The position numbers and the translations under genes were made by a program. This document shows, piece by piece, positions 7,672-17,880 of a stretch of DNA of 36,368 nt. This DNA comes from JALUUH01 sp964636675 (GTDB taxonomy: Bacteria; Pseudomonadota; Gammaproteobacteria; S012-40), in contig CAZWUO010000015.1 in the NCBI GenBank assembly GCA_964636675.1, positions 1-36,368 of the forward strand, read 5' to 3'. The notes beneath the pieces were generated by a model. That model was not told the origin of the DNA and did no database searches. It worked only from the letters and a program-made list of their open reading frames with translations. Numbering within the stretch: position 1 is the first letter of the stretch; every line of letters begins with the position of its first letter.

Positions 7672-8662
7672 AAAATCGATATTTTTTTTCCACTGCGACC
7701 TGATACGCATGTAAAACATTCTCAATACCTGCAAAAGCACTCACCAACATTAACAAAGTCGACCGGGGTAAATGGAAATTTGTTATCAAGCCATCCACAC
7801 TTTTAAAATCATAACCTGGATAAATAAAAATACTCGTTTCACCGGAATACGGGATTAAATCACCAGTTTGTGAGGCGGTTTCTAAACAACGCACAACGGT
7901 TGTGCCCACAGCGATGACCCGACCACCTTCTGTACGTGTTCGCTGAATGGCCTGACACACGTGCTCCGGTACCTCGATCCACTCTGAATGCATTTTGTGT
8001 TCGGTGATGTTATCCACCTTGACCGGCTGAAATGTTCCAGCACCAACATGTAAGGTCACAAAAGCCGTATTCACACCCTTGTGCTCAAGACTCGCGATAA
8101 TAGCTGCATCAAAATGCAAGCCCGCCGTCGGAGCAGCAACCGCACCCGGCGTTTTTGCATAAACCGTTTGATAGCGTTCCTTGTCTTGGCTCTGAGATTC
8201 ACGTTGAATATAGGGAGGCAATGGAATATGTCCGTATTGCTCCAGCATTGTTAATATATCCTGACTACTTTCATCGAATTGAATTTTAAATAAATCACCT
8301 TCGCGAGCAACAACCGTTGCGGACAATACACCTTCCAATAGGAGTTTACGCCCAGGTTTAGGCGATTTGCTAGACCGAATATGTGCCAGCACCAAGTTCC
8401 GAGACAATATGCGCTCCACTAAGACCTCTACCCGACCCCCGGTCTCTTTGTGCCCATATAACCTCGCCGGAATCACACGTGTATTATTAAAGACCAATAA
8501 ATCACCGGGATCCAATGCTGTAATAATATCGATGAAATTCTTATGGTGAATATCTCCGCTATGCCGATCAAGCGTCAGCATACGGCTATCTGAACGATTC
8601 GCAGTGGGGTAAGATGCAATTAAGGCATCCGGTAGTTCATAGGTATACTTATCTATCTTCAT
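7640..8662 (-). CDS. queA: tRNA preQ1(34) S-adenosylmethionine ribosyltransferase-isomerase
   Basis: QueA transfers the ribosyl moiety of S-adenosylmethionine to preQ1 at tRNA position 34, making epoxyqueuosine, the penultimate step of queuosine synthesis. The 340-residue protein is full length and shows the family blocks in order: YELPDALIASYP at the N-terminus, VFNNTRVIPARLYGHKETGG, PLPPYIQR, YQTVYAKTPGAVAAPTAGLHF, HVGAGTFQPV, VGTTVVRCLETA, and DGLITNFHLPRSTLLMLVSAF near the C-terminus. It is divergent from the helicase gene with a 121-base gap. The frequent partner tgt is not in the window. Confidence 0.97.
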   Translation of the reverse strand: MKIDKYTYELPDALIASYPTANRSDSRMLTLDRHSGDIHHKNFIDIITALDPGDLLVFNNTRVIPARLYGHKETGGRVEVLVERILSRNLVLAHIRSSKSPKPGRKLLLEGVLSATVVAREGDLFKIQFDESSQDILTMLEQYGHIPLPPYIQRESQSQDKERYQTVYAKTPGAVAAPTAGLHFDAAIIASLEHKGVNTAFVTLHVGAGTFQPVKVDNITEHKMHSEWIEVPEHVCQAIQRTRTEGGRVIAVGTTVVRCLETASQTGDLIPYSGETSIFIYPGYDFKSVDGLITNFHLPRSTLLMLVSAFAGIENVLHAYQVAVEKKYRFFSYGDVMLIL

Positions 8663-8783
8663 GCGACCTACTTAAAATTTGTGCGTAATTCATTTTTTTG
8701 TACAAAGGCCTCATTATCATCAGTTATAGTCGGCGGGAGCGCGCTTCCTTCATGTATTACAAAATAGGATATAAAACACGTCA

Positions 8784-11700
8784 ATGAATGTTGATTACCT
8801 AAAAGCAGCATCACCCACCCAGAACAGCATTGTTGCTGCATCTGCGGGGGTAGGAAAAACCTATTTACTCGTGACGCGTATCGTACGTTTGTTGCTCGCC
8901 GGGGTTAAGCCTGGCTCCATACTGGCTATCACTTTCACCCGAAAAGCCGCCACTGAAATGCAGACACGTTTATCGGAGCGTTTATTTGAGTATGTAACAG
9001 CTTCCGATAAAACGCTGCAAAGCAAGCTGCAAGCCATTGACGTACCTGTGACGGACGAGATTATAGCAAACGCGAGAAACTTATACGAAACCCTGTTATT
9101 CGCTGAAACACCGGTTCGCGCGAGCACCTTCCATGCATTCTGCCAAGACATTTTAAAAAAGTTTCCGCTGGAAGCCAATGTCCCACCCGGATTCGAATTA
9201 GTCGAAAAAACCGGTAGCTTGGAAAATACCGCCAGAGATGCCTTGTATACCGAAGCAACACTCAATGCGGATTCTGCTATAGCCAAAGCACTGGAGCGCC
9301 TATTTAGATCTTGTGACGGACTCAGTAATACAAGTCAGGCGTTGAATGAATTTCTTTCTCAGCGCAGCGACTGGTGGGCATTTACGCGCACCCAAGAAAA
9401 ACCCGTTACCTATGCAATTGAAACACTCCAGCAAGCCTTACATGTCGATCTGGAAATAAATCCGATTACTGATTTTTTTTCAGCTAACAATATAAACACA
9501 CTTCAGGAATTCAGAGATATACTCTTATTACACCCGATTAAAACAAATCTTAAATATGCGCACATCATTGAGCAAGTATTACTATCACCGTATGGTATCG
9601 ATGACTTAATGCGCCTCAAGTCGGTTTTTTTAACGGCGACAAACCAGCCCCTGAAAACCCGCAAGCAATCTGTCACTCAAGAGAAAAAAATGGGTGACAT
9701 AAAACAGGCGCGTTTTATCGAAATTCATCATATGATGTGTGATCTCCTCATCACCACCTTGGATACTATCGCAAAGCAAAAAAATCTAGCGCGCAGCAGT
9801 GACTGGTATCTGGTTGGCAACGCACTCATTCAACACTACCAAAGAATTAAACAAGAGCAACGCCTACTCGATTTTTCTGACCTAGAGTGGAAAGCATTTG
9901 AGCTATTAAATCATGCTGAAAATGCGCACTGGGTTCAGTATAAGATGGACCAACGCATAGATCACTTACTGGTCGACGAATTTCAAGATACCAATCCTAT
10001 ACAATGGCGCTTGTTATTACCCATAATGAGCGAGTTAACACAAGCTACAGAAACCCTACGCAGCACTTTTATTGTCGGTGATCAAAAACAGTCTATCTAT
10101 AGTTTCCGTCGTGCAGACCCAAGATTAATCGACACGGCCAAAGAATGGACTCTGCATAATGCCGCTGGAAAAAGCTATCCCATGGACACATCGTGGCGCT
10201 CCGCTAAGGCCATCATGGACTTTACTAACCGTATTTTTGCAAATGCGGTTAATGATAATTTGTTTACCCAGTTTCACGCACATGCAACCCACCATACGCG
10301 CCTATACGGAAAAATAACGCTCTTTCCGCTGATCGAACCTACAGAAAAAGATACTCCAGTCGATCAGACCGTATTCCGTAATCCATTGCATGAACCACGA
10401 AAATCGGCCAGCGATGATAAATATTTGCGTGAAGGATTACTAATTGCTGAGACGATCAATACCTTAATCCAAAACAAAACCTTAATTGGTCATGCGCATA
10501 ATGCACAGAGAATAGCGTATCGAGACATTATGCTACTGGTCAGAAGCCGAAAAAATTTACACGACTATGAACACGCACTAAGACAAGAAAACATACCTTA
10601 TGTGAGCGCCAATAAGGGAACGTTATTAGCCTGTCTCGAAATTCAAGACATGCTATCCTTGCTCACCATTTTAATCACTCCGTTTGACAATCTAGCGCTC
10701 GCCTGCGTACTCCGCTCACCCATTTTTTCATGTACCGATGATGATTTAATATTTATCTCACAACAAACCGGAAAAAATTGGTGGGAAAAATTGCAGACCA
10801 TCTCTGAGCATCAATCTGGCTCAGCGAATCTGCTGCGCGCGATTGAATTGTTAAACCACTGGAGAATTCTCAATGGGCAGTTGCCTACCCATGATTTACT
10901 TGATCAAATTTTTTTTCAAGCTGATATTTTAAACCGCTACACAGCTAACTCACCTAAGCATCTAAAAAACAGAGTCAATAATAATTTGCAAAAATTTCTG
11001 TCACTGGCGCTGGAAACCGACAGCGGACGCTATCCTTCCATTAGTCGATTCCTGGCCAAACTTACTGAATATTCACAGAGTGCTAACGATGCACCTGATG
11101 AAGCCAGCGAATCAGAGGCATCCAATGCCGTGCGTATCATGACCATCCATGCCTCAAAAGGTTTGGAATCGCCCGTGGTATTTATCGCTGATTGCGCGAA
11201 TAAAAAGACCGATAAAACCGCTTATCGGGCCTTGGTTGACTGGCCCCCCAATAGTCCTGCCCCCGCACATTTTCTGTTAGTCCCTAAAAAAGATCAAGCG
11301 GATTCATTTTCCCAATACCAACTGGAAAAAAAAGCAGGCCGCGACAAAAAAGAAGATGCCAATCTATTATACGTCGCCATTACACGCGCCAAACAATATC
11401 TTTACATTAGCGGCTGCAGGTCTTCGAAAACCCGCGATTTAGGATGGTATGGAAAAATGCAGAGTGTAATGCCAAATCTTGATGCGCGTAACAGTCCAGA
11501 AAATCAGAATAAAACCGATGATGAAAATGCGGAGCATTCTATCCAACAAATTCAAAAAATAGAATCCGGTGACTTAGCCACTGACGAAAAAACACCTTCT
11601 GAACAAGCTCCATCAACAAACATAGAGACATCTCTTAAACCCGAAACATACCCAAGCTTACTAAGCCCAGAAGCAGCGTTTCTTCGCTCCCAACAAACTG

Positions 11701-12275
11701 AAAAAACCAATGATATAAAAACTAATTTCAACCATCAAATTCGTATTAGTTCCACTGAACGCGGCGTGCAAAAAGGAATTGCTATTCATCTAATATTCGA
11801 GAAATTTGGAAAAAATCGTGAACGTAATAAAGAGCACTTAAGAGCCGATATCGCCAACCGACTCAATATCCCATTGCGTATTGAACTTTTTGACGAATGG
11901 ATAAATGAAGCCTTTGCGTGTATTGACGATGCTCGATTTGATTTTTTATTTGACGACACGCTCTATGAAAAAGCATTAAACGAAGTACCAATAATGATGC
12001 GTAATGAACAAAAAAATCAGCAAGGAAACAGGGGAAACATTACTGGCTCCATCATCCACGGCGTGATAGATCGCGTCGTCATCAATAAAAGCAAGATCAT
12101 TTTACTCGACTATAAAACCCACCCCGTTAGCAAGCAAGACAGTCTGCATGATTTAACCGCAACCTACCGACCCCAAATGCAAACCTATGCACAAGCGGCA
12201 CAACTGCTTTGGCCACAATACGACATTAAATCAATGTTATTATTTACCCATGCTAAACAGCTCGTGAAACTGTAA
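8784..12275 (+). CDS. addA: UvrD-family helicase with PD-(D/E)XK nuclease domain (AddA/RecB-like)
   Basis: A 1163-residue double-strand-break repair helicase-nuclease. Helicase motifs appear in order: motif I ASAGVGKT (residues 19-26), Ia AITFTRKAATEM, II LLVDEFQDTNPIQW (near 400), III FIVGDQKQSIYSFRRADPR, IV near MLLVRSRKNL, V VRIMTIHASKGLESPVV, and VI LLYVAITRAKQYLYISG. A linker rich in Glu, Lys and Ser follows. The C-terminal RecB-type nuclease has GIAIHLIFEKF, a metal-binding Asp in GVIDRVV, and LLDYKT. In the AddAB complex this subunit is the 3'-5' helicase and 3'-strand nuclease. The usual addB neighbour is absent: queA lies upstream on the opposite strand. It could also be called a RecB-like exonuclease; the AddA call is by length and motif style. 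Confidence 0.88.
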   Translation: MNVDYLKAASPTQNSIVAASAGVGKTYLLVTRIVRLLLAGVKPGSILAITFTRKAATEMQTRLSERLFEYVTASDKTLQSKLQAIDVPVTDEIIANARNLYETLLFAETPVRASTFHAFCQDILKKFPLEANVPPGFELVEKTGSLENTARDALYTEATLNADSAIAKALERLFRSCDGLSNTSQALNEFLSQRSDWWAFTRTQEKPVTYAIETLQQALHVDLEINPITDFFSANNINTLQEFRDILLLHPIKTNLKYAHIIEQVLLSPYGIDDLMRLKSVFLTATNQPLKTRKQSVTQEKKMGDIKQARFIEIHHMMCDLLITTLDTIAKQKNLARSSDWYLVGNALIQHYQRIKQEQRLLDFSDLEWKAFELLNHAENAHWVQYKMDQRIDHLLVDEFQDTNPIQWRLLLPIMSELTQATETLRSTFIVGDQKQSIYSFRRADPRLIDTAKEWTLHNAAGKSYPMDTSWRSAKAIMDFTNRIFANAVNDNLFTQFHAHATHHTRLYGKITLFPLIEPTEKDTPVDQTVFRNPLHEPRKSASDDKYLREGLLIAETINTLIQNKTLIGHAHNAQRIAYRDIMLLVRSRKNLHDYEHALRQENIPYVSANKGTLLACLEIQDMLSLLTILITPFDNLALACVLRSPIFSCTDDDLIFISQQTGKNWWEKLQTISEHQSGSANLLRAIELLNHWRILNGQLPTHDLLDQIFFQADILNRYTANSPKHLKNRVNNNLQKFLSLALETDSGRYPSISRFLAKLTEYSQSANDAPDEASESEASNAVRIMTIHASKGLESPVVFIADCANKKTDKTAYRALVDWPPNSPAPAHFLLVPKKDQADSFSQYQLEKKAGRDKKEDANLLYVAITRAKQYLYISGCRSSKTRDLGWYGKMQSVMPNLDARNSPENQNKTDDENAEHSIQQIQKIESGDLATDEKTPSEQAPSTNIETSLKPETYPSLLSPEAAFLRSQQTEKTNDIKTNFNHQIRISSTERGVQKGIAIHLIFEKFGKNRERNKEHLRADIANRLNIPLRIELFDEWINEAFACIDDARFDFLFDDTLYEKALNEVPIMMRNEQKNQQGNRGNITGSIIHGVIDRVVINKSKIILLDYKTHPVSKQDSLHDLTATYRPQMQTYAQAAQLLWPQYDIKSMLLFTHAKQLVKL

Positions 12276-12349
12276 ACGCTCACCGGCTAAAGCTTCAACT
12301 GAAATTTCAGACCCATAAACCTATCTTCCTTGCTTGTCATATTGCAATA

Positions 12350-12427
12350 TAGGGTGGATAAGCGCAGCGCATCCACCAGGTTATCGTTTAGACATATAAG
12401 GTGGATGCGCTACGCTTATCCACCCTA
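12350..12427. repeat. 28-base inverted repeat between convergent genes
   Basis: Arms 12350-12377 and 12400-12427 are inverted copies with one mismatch, separated by 22 bases. The core is GGTGGATAAGCGCAGCGCAT and its complement. Similar GGATAAGCGCAGCGCATCC-type sequences are widely dispersed in proteobacterial genomes, so this is probably a copy of a dispersed palindromic repeat. It lies between the convergent ends of addA and atzF and could end transcription from both sides, although it has no adjacent T-run. Confidence 0.85.
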
Positions 12428-12465
12428 CTTTAGCCGGTCTGTTATCTTTTTCCGACAACCTAACG

Positions 12466-14271
12466 TTAAGTTAATGCACCCGGATAATTCCTCCAACTAC
12501 CAAGATTCGAAATTTCATCTGCGTCGGTAATTGCATAATTTTCACAAACAAATCCCGGAAACCATTGGCCATTAGCTAATTCAACTTTGCCTATCGCCAA
12601 TGGCGCGGGAATATTATTAACAAAATCACCAAACTCGCTCGATGGCATACGCCATACTTCTACTTCAATCGGCATACCCCGTTGCTCATCCCGAATTAAG
12701 CCGGGGCGGTATGGTGGCCCTCCGGGGAGGGCAAACATACGATAATTTGCACTGGTCTTTACGCAGGAAAAGAGCCGCGCACCACGCTCGGTTAATTGCC
12801 AGTTTAGTGGATACCCCGAAAGATGCGCGCCACAGACAACAATTGCCACATCATCATCAAATTTTATCTTTGCTGCATGCGTTACCGGCAATGCCTGTCC
12901 GGTGGCACCCAGGGTATATTGCGCATGTTGCTGCCAGCGGTTTGCATAGGATAATAGCTTTTGATCCTGCATGGCTGGAGCAACGAGACTAATGCCCCAA
13001 GGCAGTTTGTTATTAACAAACCCTGCAGGAACAGCGACCGATGCACAATCTAATAAATTCATAAAATTAGTATAAAACCCGAGATTGCTATTGAGTTGAA
13101 TCGGATCACGTTCCAACTCGTCGATGGTATAAAGTGTACCCGTAGTTGGCGTGAGCAGAAAATCGATTGTGTTAAAAACAGCATTCGCCTTTTTTCGATA
13201 ATGTTGTAATTTATATTCTGCTTTAAATGCATCTATCGCGGTTTTATCTTTAGCACCGCCAATAATCGTTTTTATCACCGGAAGCAATTCATCGGCTTGC
13301 TGGCTTAGCATTTTTTCGATAGCTACATAACGCTCTGCGACCCATGGCCCCTGGTAGAGTAATTTTGCAGCATCACTGAATACCGAAAAATCGATTTCTT
13401 TTTTTGTCCCACCGATAGCTTGCATTTTTTTGACGGCTTTTTCGAATAAGACCTGCGCCTCGGTATTACCGAAAAAATTAAGCTGTTTTGCTGTTGGCAC
13501 CGCAAACACAAAGTCGCCGTCAGCAAGCCCGTAGTGTCGATAATTATTCGCAAAAATATTAGGCCGTGCATAATCATCCACAACATCATATTCCACCGCT
13601 TGCTTAAAAACAGCTTGCGCATCATCGGTAGTCAATGCAAATATACTAACGCAATCCAAACTACGACAAGCCGGCACGACGCCACGCGCACTCAATAAAC
13701 CACGCGAAGGTTTCAAACCAATAATATGATTAAATGCAGCGGGAACACGCCCCGATCCAGCAGTATCGGTGCCCAGCGAGAATGTAACCAGTCCAAGTGC
13801 CACCGCTACCGCAGAACCCGCGCTAGAACCGCCAGACAAATATTCTGGATTAAATGCATTGTGACACGCCCCCCAAGGTTCGGGGGAGCGAGTACCCACC
13901 AAACCCGTAGCAAACTGATCCATATTAGTTTTGCCAATCGGTATCGCACCTGCTTGAATTAAACACTCAACAACGAAGGCTGATTTTTCCGCCACATAGG
14001 CAAACGCTGGACAGGCCGCTGTGGTGGCAACACCCGCAAGATCAATATTGTCTTTGATCGCAAATGGAATTCCATAAAGTGGCTTGGTCGCGGGTGATTC
14101 GTTTTTCAACGAATCAAGATAAATTTGTATTTGGTCTTTTGTCAACAAAGTAATCCATATATTGTGCGCCAGGTATTTTTCACACTCCGCTAAAACGTGC
14201 TTGATCACTAATTCGGGTGTGGTTCTTTTTGCTTGGTATGCCGACAACAAACCATTAATCGTCATGTCCAT
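12466..14271 (-). CDS. atzF: Allophanate hydrolase
   Basis: This enzyme hydrolyses allophanate to ammonia and CO2, the last step of the pathway encoded by this operon. The 601-residue length is typical of AtzF. Residues 1-450 form an amidase-signature domain with the Ser-cisSer-Lys triad: Lys in PFAIKDNIDLAG, cis-Ser in SGGSSAGSAVAVA, and the nucleophile Ser in DTAGSGRVPAAF. The C-terminal 140 residues are the allophanate hydrolase C domain (VVCGAHLSGYPLN, ALPGGPPYRPGL), needed in the family for the full conversion. The start ATG 14271 overlaps the carboxylase stop by one base (TAATG), indicating translational coupling; ATG 14265 is an alternative. It is the last gene of the operon. Confidence 0.96.
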   Translation of the reverse strand: MDMTINGLLSAYQAKRTTPELVIKHVLAECEKYLAHNIWITLLTKDQIQIYLDSLKNESPATKPLYGIPFAIKDNIDLAGVATTAACPAFAYVAEKSAFVVECLIQAGAIPIGKTNMDQFATGLVGTRSPEPWGACHNAFNPEYLSGGSSAGSAVAVALGLVTFSLGTDTAGSGRVPAAFNHIIGLKPSRGLLSARGVVPACRSLDCVSIFALTTDDAQAVFKQAVEYDVVDDYARPNIFANNYRHYGLADGDFVFAVPTAKQLNFFGNTEAQVLFEKAVKKMQAIGGTKKEIDFSVFSDAAKLLYQGPWVAERYVAIEKMLSQQADELLPVIKTIIGGAKDKTAIDAFKAEYKLQHYRKKANAVFNTIDFLLTPTTGTLYTIDELERDPIQLNSNLGFYTNFMNLLDCASVAVPAGFVNNKLPWGISLVAPAMQDQKLLSYANRWQQHAQYTLGATGQALPVTHAAKIKFDDDVAIVVCGAHLSGYPLNWQLTERGARLFSCVKTSANYRMFALPGGPPYRPGLIRDEQRGMPIEVEVWRMPSSEFGDFVNNIPAPLAIGKVELANGQWFPGFVCENYAITDADEISNLGSWRNYPGALT

Positions 14272-17200
14272 TATTTTTCCTCTTGCACTATTATCAAGGT
14301 CTGACCCGCAGCGACTTGCGCACCTACCTCGCGGGTAATAGCATAAATCCTACCTGCTGAAGGTGCGACGATTTCAATTTCCATTTTCATGGATTCTAAA
14401 ATCATTACGGGACAACCCGCATGAACTTCTTCATCTTGTTCGACAAGCACCTTCCATACACTGCCTGCTACCGGGCTTTCGATAACAATACAAGATGCTG
14501 GGATTATTTTTTCTTCATCAATATTTACACTATTATCCGTTGTAATTTCGTAGTTGATTTGACCAGACTCAATCCAATGTTGTAACTCTTTATTAAAAGC
14601 CGTATTTCGTTGATTGGTAAACTCAGCAATGCTTTCCTTGTGTTGCTCAAGAAATTCCAGATAATCTTGCAACTTAAATGTTGTTTCACTAATCTTCAGC
14701 GGATAGTGTCCGTGCGGAAATTTTTTGCGAATGTCTTTGAGTTCTTCGGCTGTGACTTCGTAAAAACACAATTGATCAAAAAAACGTAATAACCATGGCT
14801 GTTCGAACTCTTTGGTTTTTTTATACCGATTCCACATCTGCAAGGTTCGCCCTACAAACTGATACCCACCTGGACCTTCCATGCCATAAACACAGAGATA
14901 GGAACCACCGATACCCACTGAGTTTTCTGCGGTCCAGGTGCGTGCAGGATTGTATTTAGTGGTGACTAATCGGTGACGCGGATCAAGCGGGGTCGCTACG
15001 GGTGCTCCGAGATAAACATCACCCAAGCCCATGACTAAATAACGTGCATTAAATACAATATCCTTAACTTGTTGCACTGAATGCAAACCATTTATACGTC
15101 GAATAAATTCGATATTGCTCGGACACCAGGGTGCCTCTTTGCGCACAGATTGCATATATTTTTGAATCGCCTGGGTACACGCTTCATCGTCCCAACTCAA
15201 GGGTAAATGCACCACTCTGGCGGGCAGTTCCATGTCCTCGATATTTTTTAACTGAGATTCCGCGTGGATTAATACTGCCAACAAATCTTGAAGTGATAAT
15301 ATTTGGCTATCGTAGTGAACTTGCAAGGATCTAATTCCGGGTGTCAGCTCTAACATGCCTGTCGGCGAATTCTGTTGCAGCCAGAGCATTAATGCATGCA
15401 CTCTAAAGCGCAATGCGATATCTAATACGGCTTCGCCATACTCAATCAGCAAATACTTATCACCAGATGCTCGATATACCACTTGCACGCCATTTATTGC
15501 TGCATCAATTATTTCGATAATCGCTGAATCAGGCCGTACAGGCTTAATGACTTTTTCCCTAAGATCTAATTCTGCAATGGATTGATGTTGTAACCGCTCC
15601 AATTCCACCGCTGCATCGTGGCTTACGCAAATAAATCGAACTTTATTCCCGGCCTTGAGCTGCCCTAGCTTCCAAAGATCGGCGGTAATCACCGTGGCCG
15701 GACAGACAAAACCGCCTAAGGACGGCCCATCAGGCCCGAGTATCACCGGCATATCTCCGGTAAAATCAATCGCACCAATAGCATAGGCGTTGTCATGAAT
15801 ATTCGATGGATGCATACCGGCTTCGCCACCATCACGCCGCGCCCACGTTGGTTTTGGCCCAATTAGACGAACTCCGGTGCGACTCGAGTTATAATGCACT
15901 TCCCATGTACTGCTAAAAAATGACTCGATATCTTCTGGTGTAAAAAAATCGGGCGCGCCATGTGGGCCATAAATAACGTGTAAATCCCATGTATCCTGAT
16001 ATCCAGGACATAAACTTTTGGCCAGCGTCTGCGTTTTATGGATGGTATGATTAGGTTTAATATGTAGCACATCTCCCGCACACAGTGCGCGACCACTATG
16101 CCCACCAAATTGCCCGAGGGTAAACGTTGATTTAGAGCCTAAATAATCGGGACATTGAACCCCTCCCTTAATCAACAAATATGCTCGACTACCCGATGCT
16201 CTTAGACTTTCTATGTTTAAAACTTGTCCTTTATAAGCCTCATAGGTCTGCCAAAAATTCACCTTTGCATTATCGAGCTTAACCTGCATTTCTGCGCCGG
16301 TTAATACAAATAAAGTATTGCAATTAAACTTTAAACGCGGCCCGTTTAAGGTAATTTCAAAACCTGCAGCATGGACATCGTTATTTAATAACCGATTACC
16401 GAGTCGAAAAGCGTATGCATCGAATGGCCCGGAAGGTGGAACCCCAACATTCCAATAACCTCTACGCCCTGGGTAATCTTGAATAGTCGTCATGGTACCC
16501 GCAGAAATGATGTCAATGCTATTGGGATGGTAAGCAAAATTATTTAAAAAACGGGTAAAGATGGTTCCTTTAACGAATAGGTCATGACTTAATATGCTGA
16601 TGACATAATCAATATTGGTTTCTACTCCATAGATATGCGTTTCACGCAAAGCGGCTTGTAGTGTTAATCTCGCCTTTTCTCGGGTTTTCTGTTTGACAAT
16701 AATTTTTGCCAGCAGAGGATCAAAAAATGCAGAAACCTCGATGCCTGCCGCTATCCAATGATCAATCCGTAGGTCGGGTTTATGCGGAAACTCTACCTGA
16801 CTTAAGAGTCCTGCTGACGGTTGAAAGTTTTTATGCGGATTTTCTGCGTAAATACGTGCTTGCATTGCTACTCCGTCGGGCCTAATTTTGCGACTCAAGC
16901 CAGTTAAAGGAGACAGTTCTTCAGCCGCTAATTTCACCATCCACTCGACGAGATCAATGCCATATACTTCTTCGGTAACACCATGCTCTACTTGCAAACG
17001 TGTATTGACTTCAAGAAAATAAAACTGGTTGCTTATTTGATCATAGATAAATTCTACGGTGCCCGCATTTTTATAATCAATCGATTTAACCAGGCGTATT
17101 GCGGTTGCGTGCAAGGCTGAGCGAGTCACATTAGTAATATTCGGCGCCGGAGTCTCCTCGATCACTTTTTGATGACGCCGTTGGCTCGAGCAATCACGCT

Positions 17201-17873
17201 CACCGATGGCGATAGCATCACCTTTTCCATCACCAAATATCTGCACCTCAATATGCCGTGCATACTCGATATATTTTTCGATAAAAACACCGCTATTGGA
17301 AAAATTGCTCTCACTCAACTGGCGTACCGAAACATAACAGTCAGTTAAATCTTTTGCATTCCAACACAACTGCATACCAATACCGCCACCACCGGCCGTA
17401 CTTTTCAGCATAACCGGATAGCCAATCGACTCAGCTTCCAATAAAGCCTGCTCCAAGCTATCGAGTAACTCGGTTCCCGGTAACAGCGGAACCTGTTGAC
17501 GGCGTGCAAGATCACGTGCGGTATGTTTGAGGCCAAATGCCTTTATTTGCGCTACGGTGGGGCCGATAAACACCACCCCGTGCTGCTCGCAACGTTTTAC
17601 AAAATCTGCGTTTTCGCTCAAAAACCCATATCCGGGGTGTACCGCATCCGCGCCTGTTTGCGCGATGATGGCAAAGAGCTTATCTTGGTTAAGATAAGTA
17701 TCTGTGGCATTGCCACTGCCCAGAGACAGCGCTTCACTGGCTTGTAAAACATGTAATGAATGCGCATCTACGCTATTGTAAACAGCAATCGAATGCACGC
17801 CGAGCTTGTCCAGGCTGCGAATAATACGAGTTGCTATCGCTCCTCGATTTGCGATGAGTACTTTCTTAAACAA
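14271..17873 (-). CDS. uca: Urea-carboxylase-type biotin enzyme, probably guanidine carboxylase
   Basis: A 1200-residue multidomain biotin carboxylase. The order is: biotin carboxylase/ATP-grasp (KVLIANRGAIA at the start; glycine loop AGGGGIGMQ; FLEVNTRLQVEHG), KipA-type carboxyltransferase half (about 460-790; TIQDYPGRRGYWNVGVPPSG), KipI half (about 800-1050), a linker, and a biotinyl domain with the biotin Lys in ESMKME. The start is set at TTG 17873: GGAG lies eight bases upstream and the product begins MFKKVLIANRG as family members do. A longer TTG start at 17897 falls inside a hairpin. Relatives were named urea carboxylase, but those linked to DUF1989 genes and guanidine riboswitches carboxylate guanidine. 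Both linkages are present here, so guanidine is the likelier substrate. Output would pass through carboxyguanidine to allophanate. Confidence 0.93.
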   Translation of the reverse strand: MFKKVLIANRGAIATRIIRSLDKLGVHSIAVYNSVDAHSLHVLQASEALSLGSGNATDTYLNQDKLFAIIAQTGADAVHPGYGFLSENADFVKRCEQHGVVFIGPTVAQIKAFGLKHTARDLARRQQVPLLPGTELLDSLEQALLEAESIGYPVMLKSTAGGGGIGMQLCWNAKDLTDCYVSVRQLSESNFSNSGVFIEKYIEYARHIEVQIFGDGKGDAIAIGERDCSSQRRHQKVIEETPAPNITNVTRSALHATAIRLVKSIDYKNAGTVEFIYDQISNQFYFLEVNTRLQVEHGVTEEVYGIDLVEWMVKLAAEELSPLTGLSRKIRPDGVAMQARIYAENPHKNFQPSAGLLSQVEFPHKPDLRIDHWIAAGIEVSAFFDPLLAKIIVKQKTREKARLTLQAALRETHIYGVETNIDYVISILSHDLFVKGTIFTRFLNNFAYHPNSIDIISAGTMTTIQDYPGRRGYWNVGVPPSGPFDAYAFRLGNRLLNNDVHAAGFEITLNGPRLKFNCNTLFVLTGAEMQVKLDNAKVNFWQTYEAYKGQVLNIESLRASGSRAYLLIKGGVQCPDYLGSKSTFTLGQFGGHSGRALCAGDVLHIKPNHTIHKTQTLAKSLCPGYQDTWDLHVIYGPHGAPDFFTPEDIESFFSSTWEVHYNSSRTGVRLIGPKPTWARRDGGEAGMHPSNIHDNAYAIGAIDFTGDMPVILGPDGPSLGGFVCPATVITADLWKLGQLKAGNKVRFICVSHDAAVELERLQHQSIAELDLREKVIKPVRPDSAIIEIIDAAINGVQVVYRASGDKYLLIEYGEAVLDIALRFRVHALMLWLQQNSPTGMLELTPGIRSLQVHYDSQILSLQDLLAVLIHAESQLKNIEDMELPARVVHLPLSWDDEACTQAIQKYMQSVRKEAPWCPSNIEFIRRINGLHSVQQVKDIVFNARYLVMGLGDVYLGAPVATPLDPRHRLVTTKYNPARTWTAENSVGIGGSYLCVYGMEGPGGYQFVGRTLQMWNRYKKTKEFEQPWLLRFFDQLCFYEVTAEELKDIRKKFPHGHYPLKISETTFKLQDYLEFLEQHKESIAEFTNQRNTAFNKELQHWIESGQINYEITTDNSVNIDEEKIIPASCIVIESPVAGSVWKVLVEQDEEVHAGCPVMILESMKMEIEIVAPSAGRIYAITREVGAQVAAGQTLIIVQEEK

Positions 17874-17880
17874 GAAAATT

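Noticed and set aside
12642..12992. A 116-codon plus-strand frame inside atzF.
   Set aside because: It is antisense to the well-conserved allophanate hydrolase domain and has no family features.
15131..16108. Several antisense or out-of-frame open frames inside the carboxylase gene.
   Set aside because: They are shadows of a long, fully explained coding sequence.
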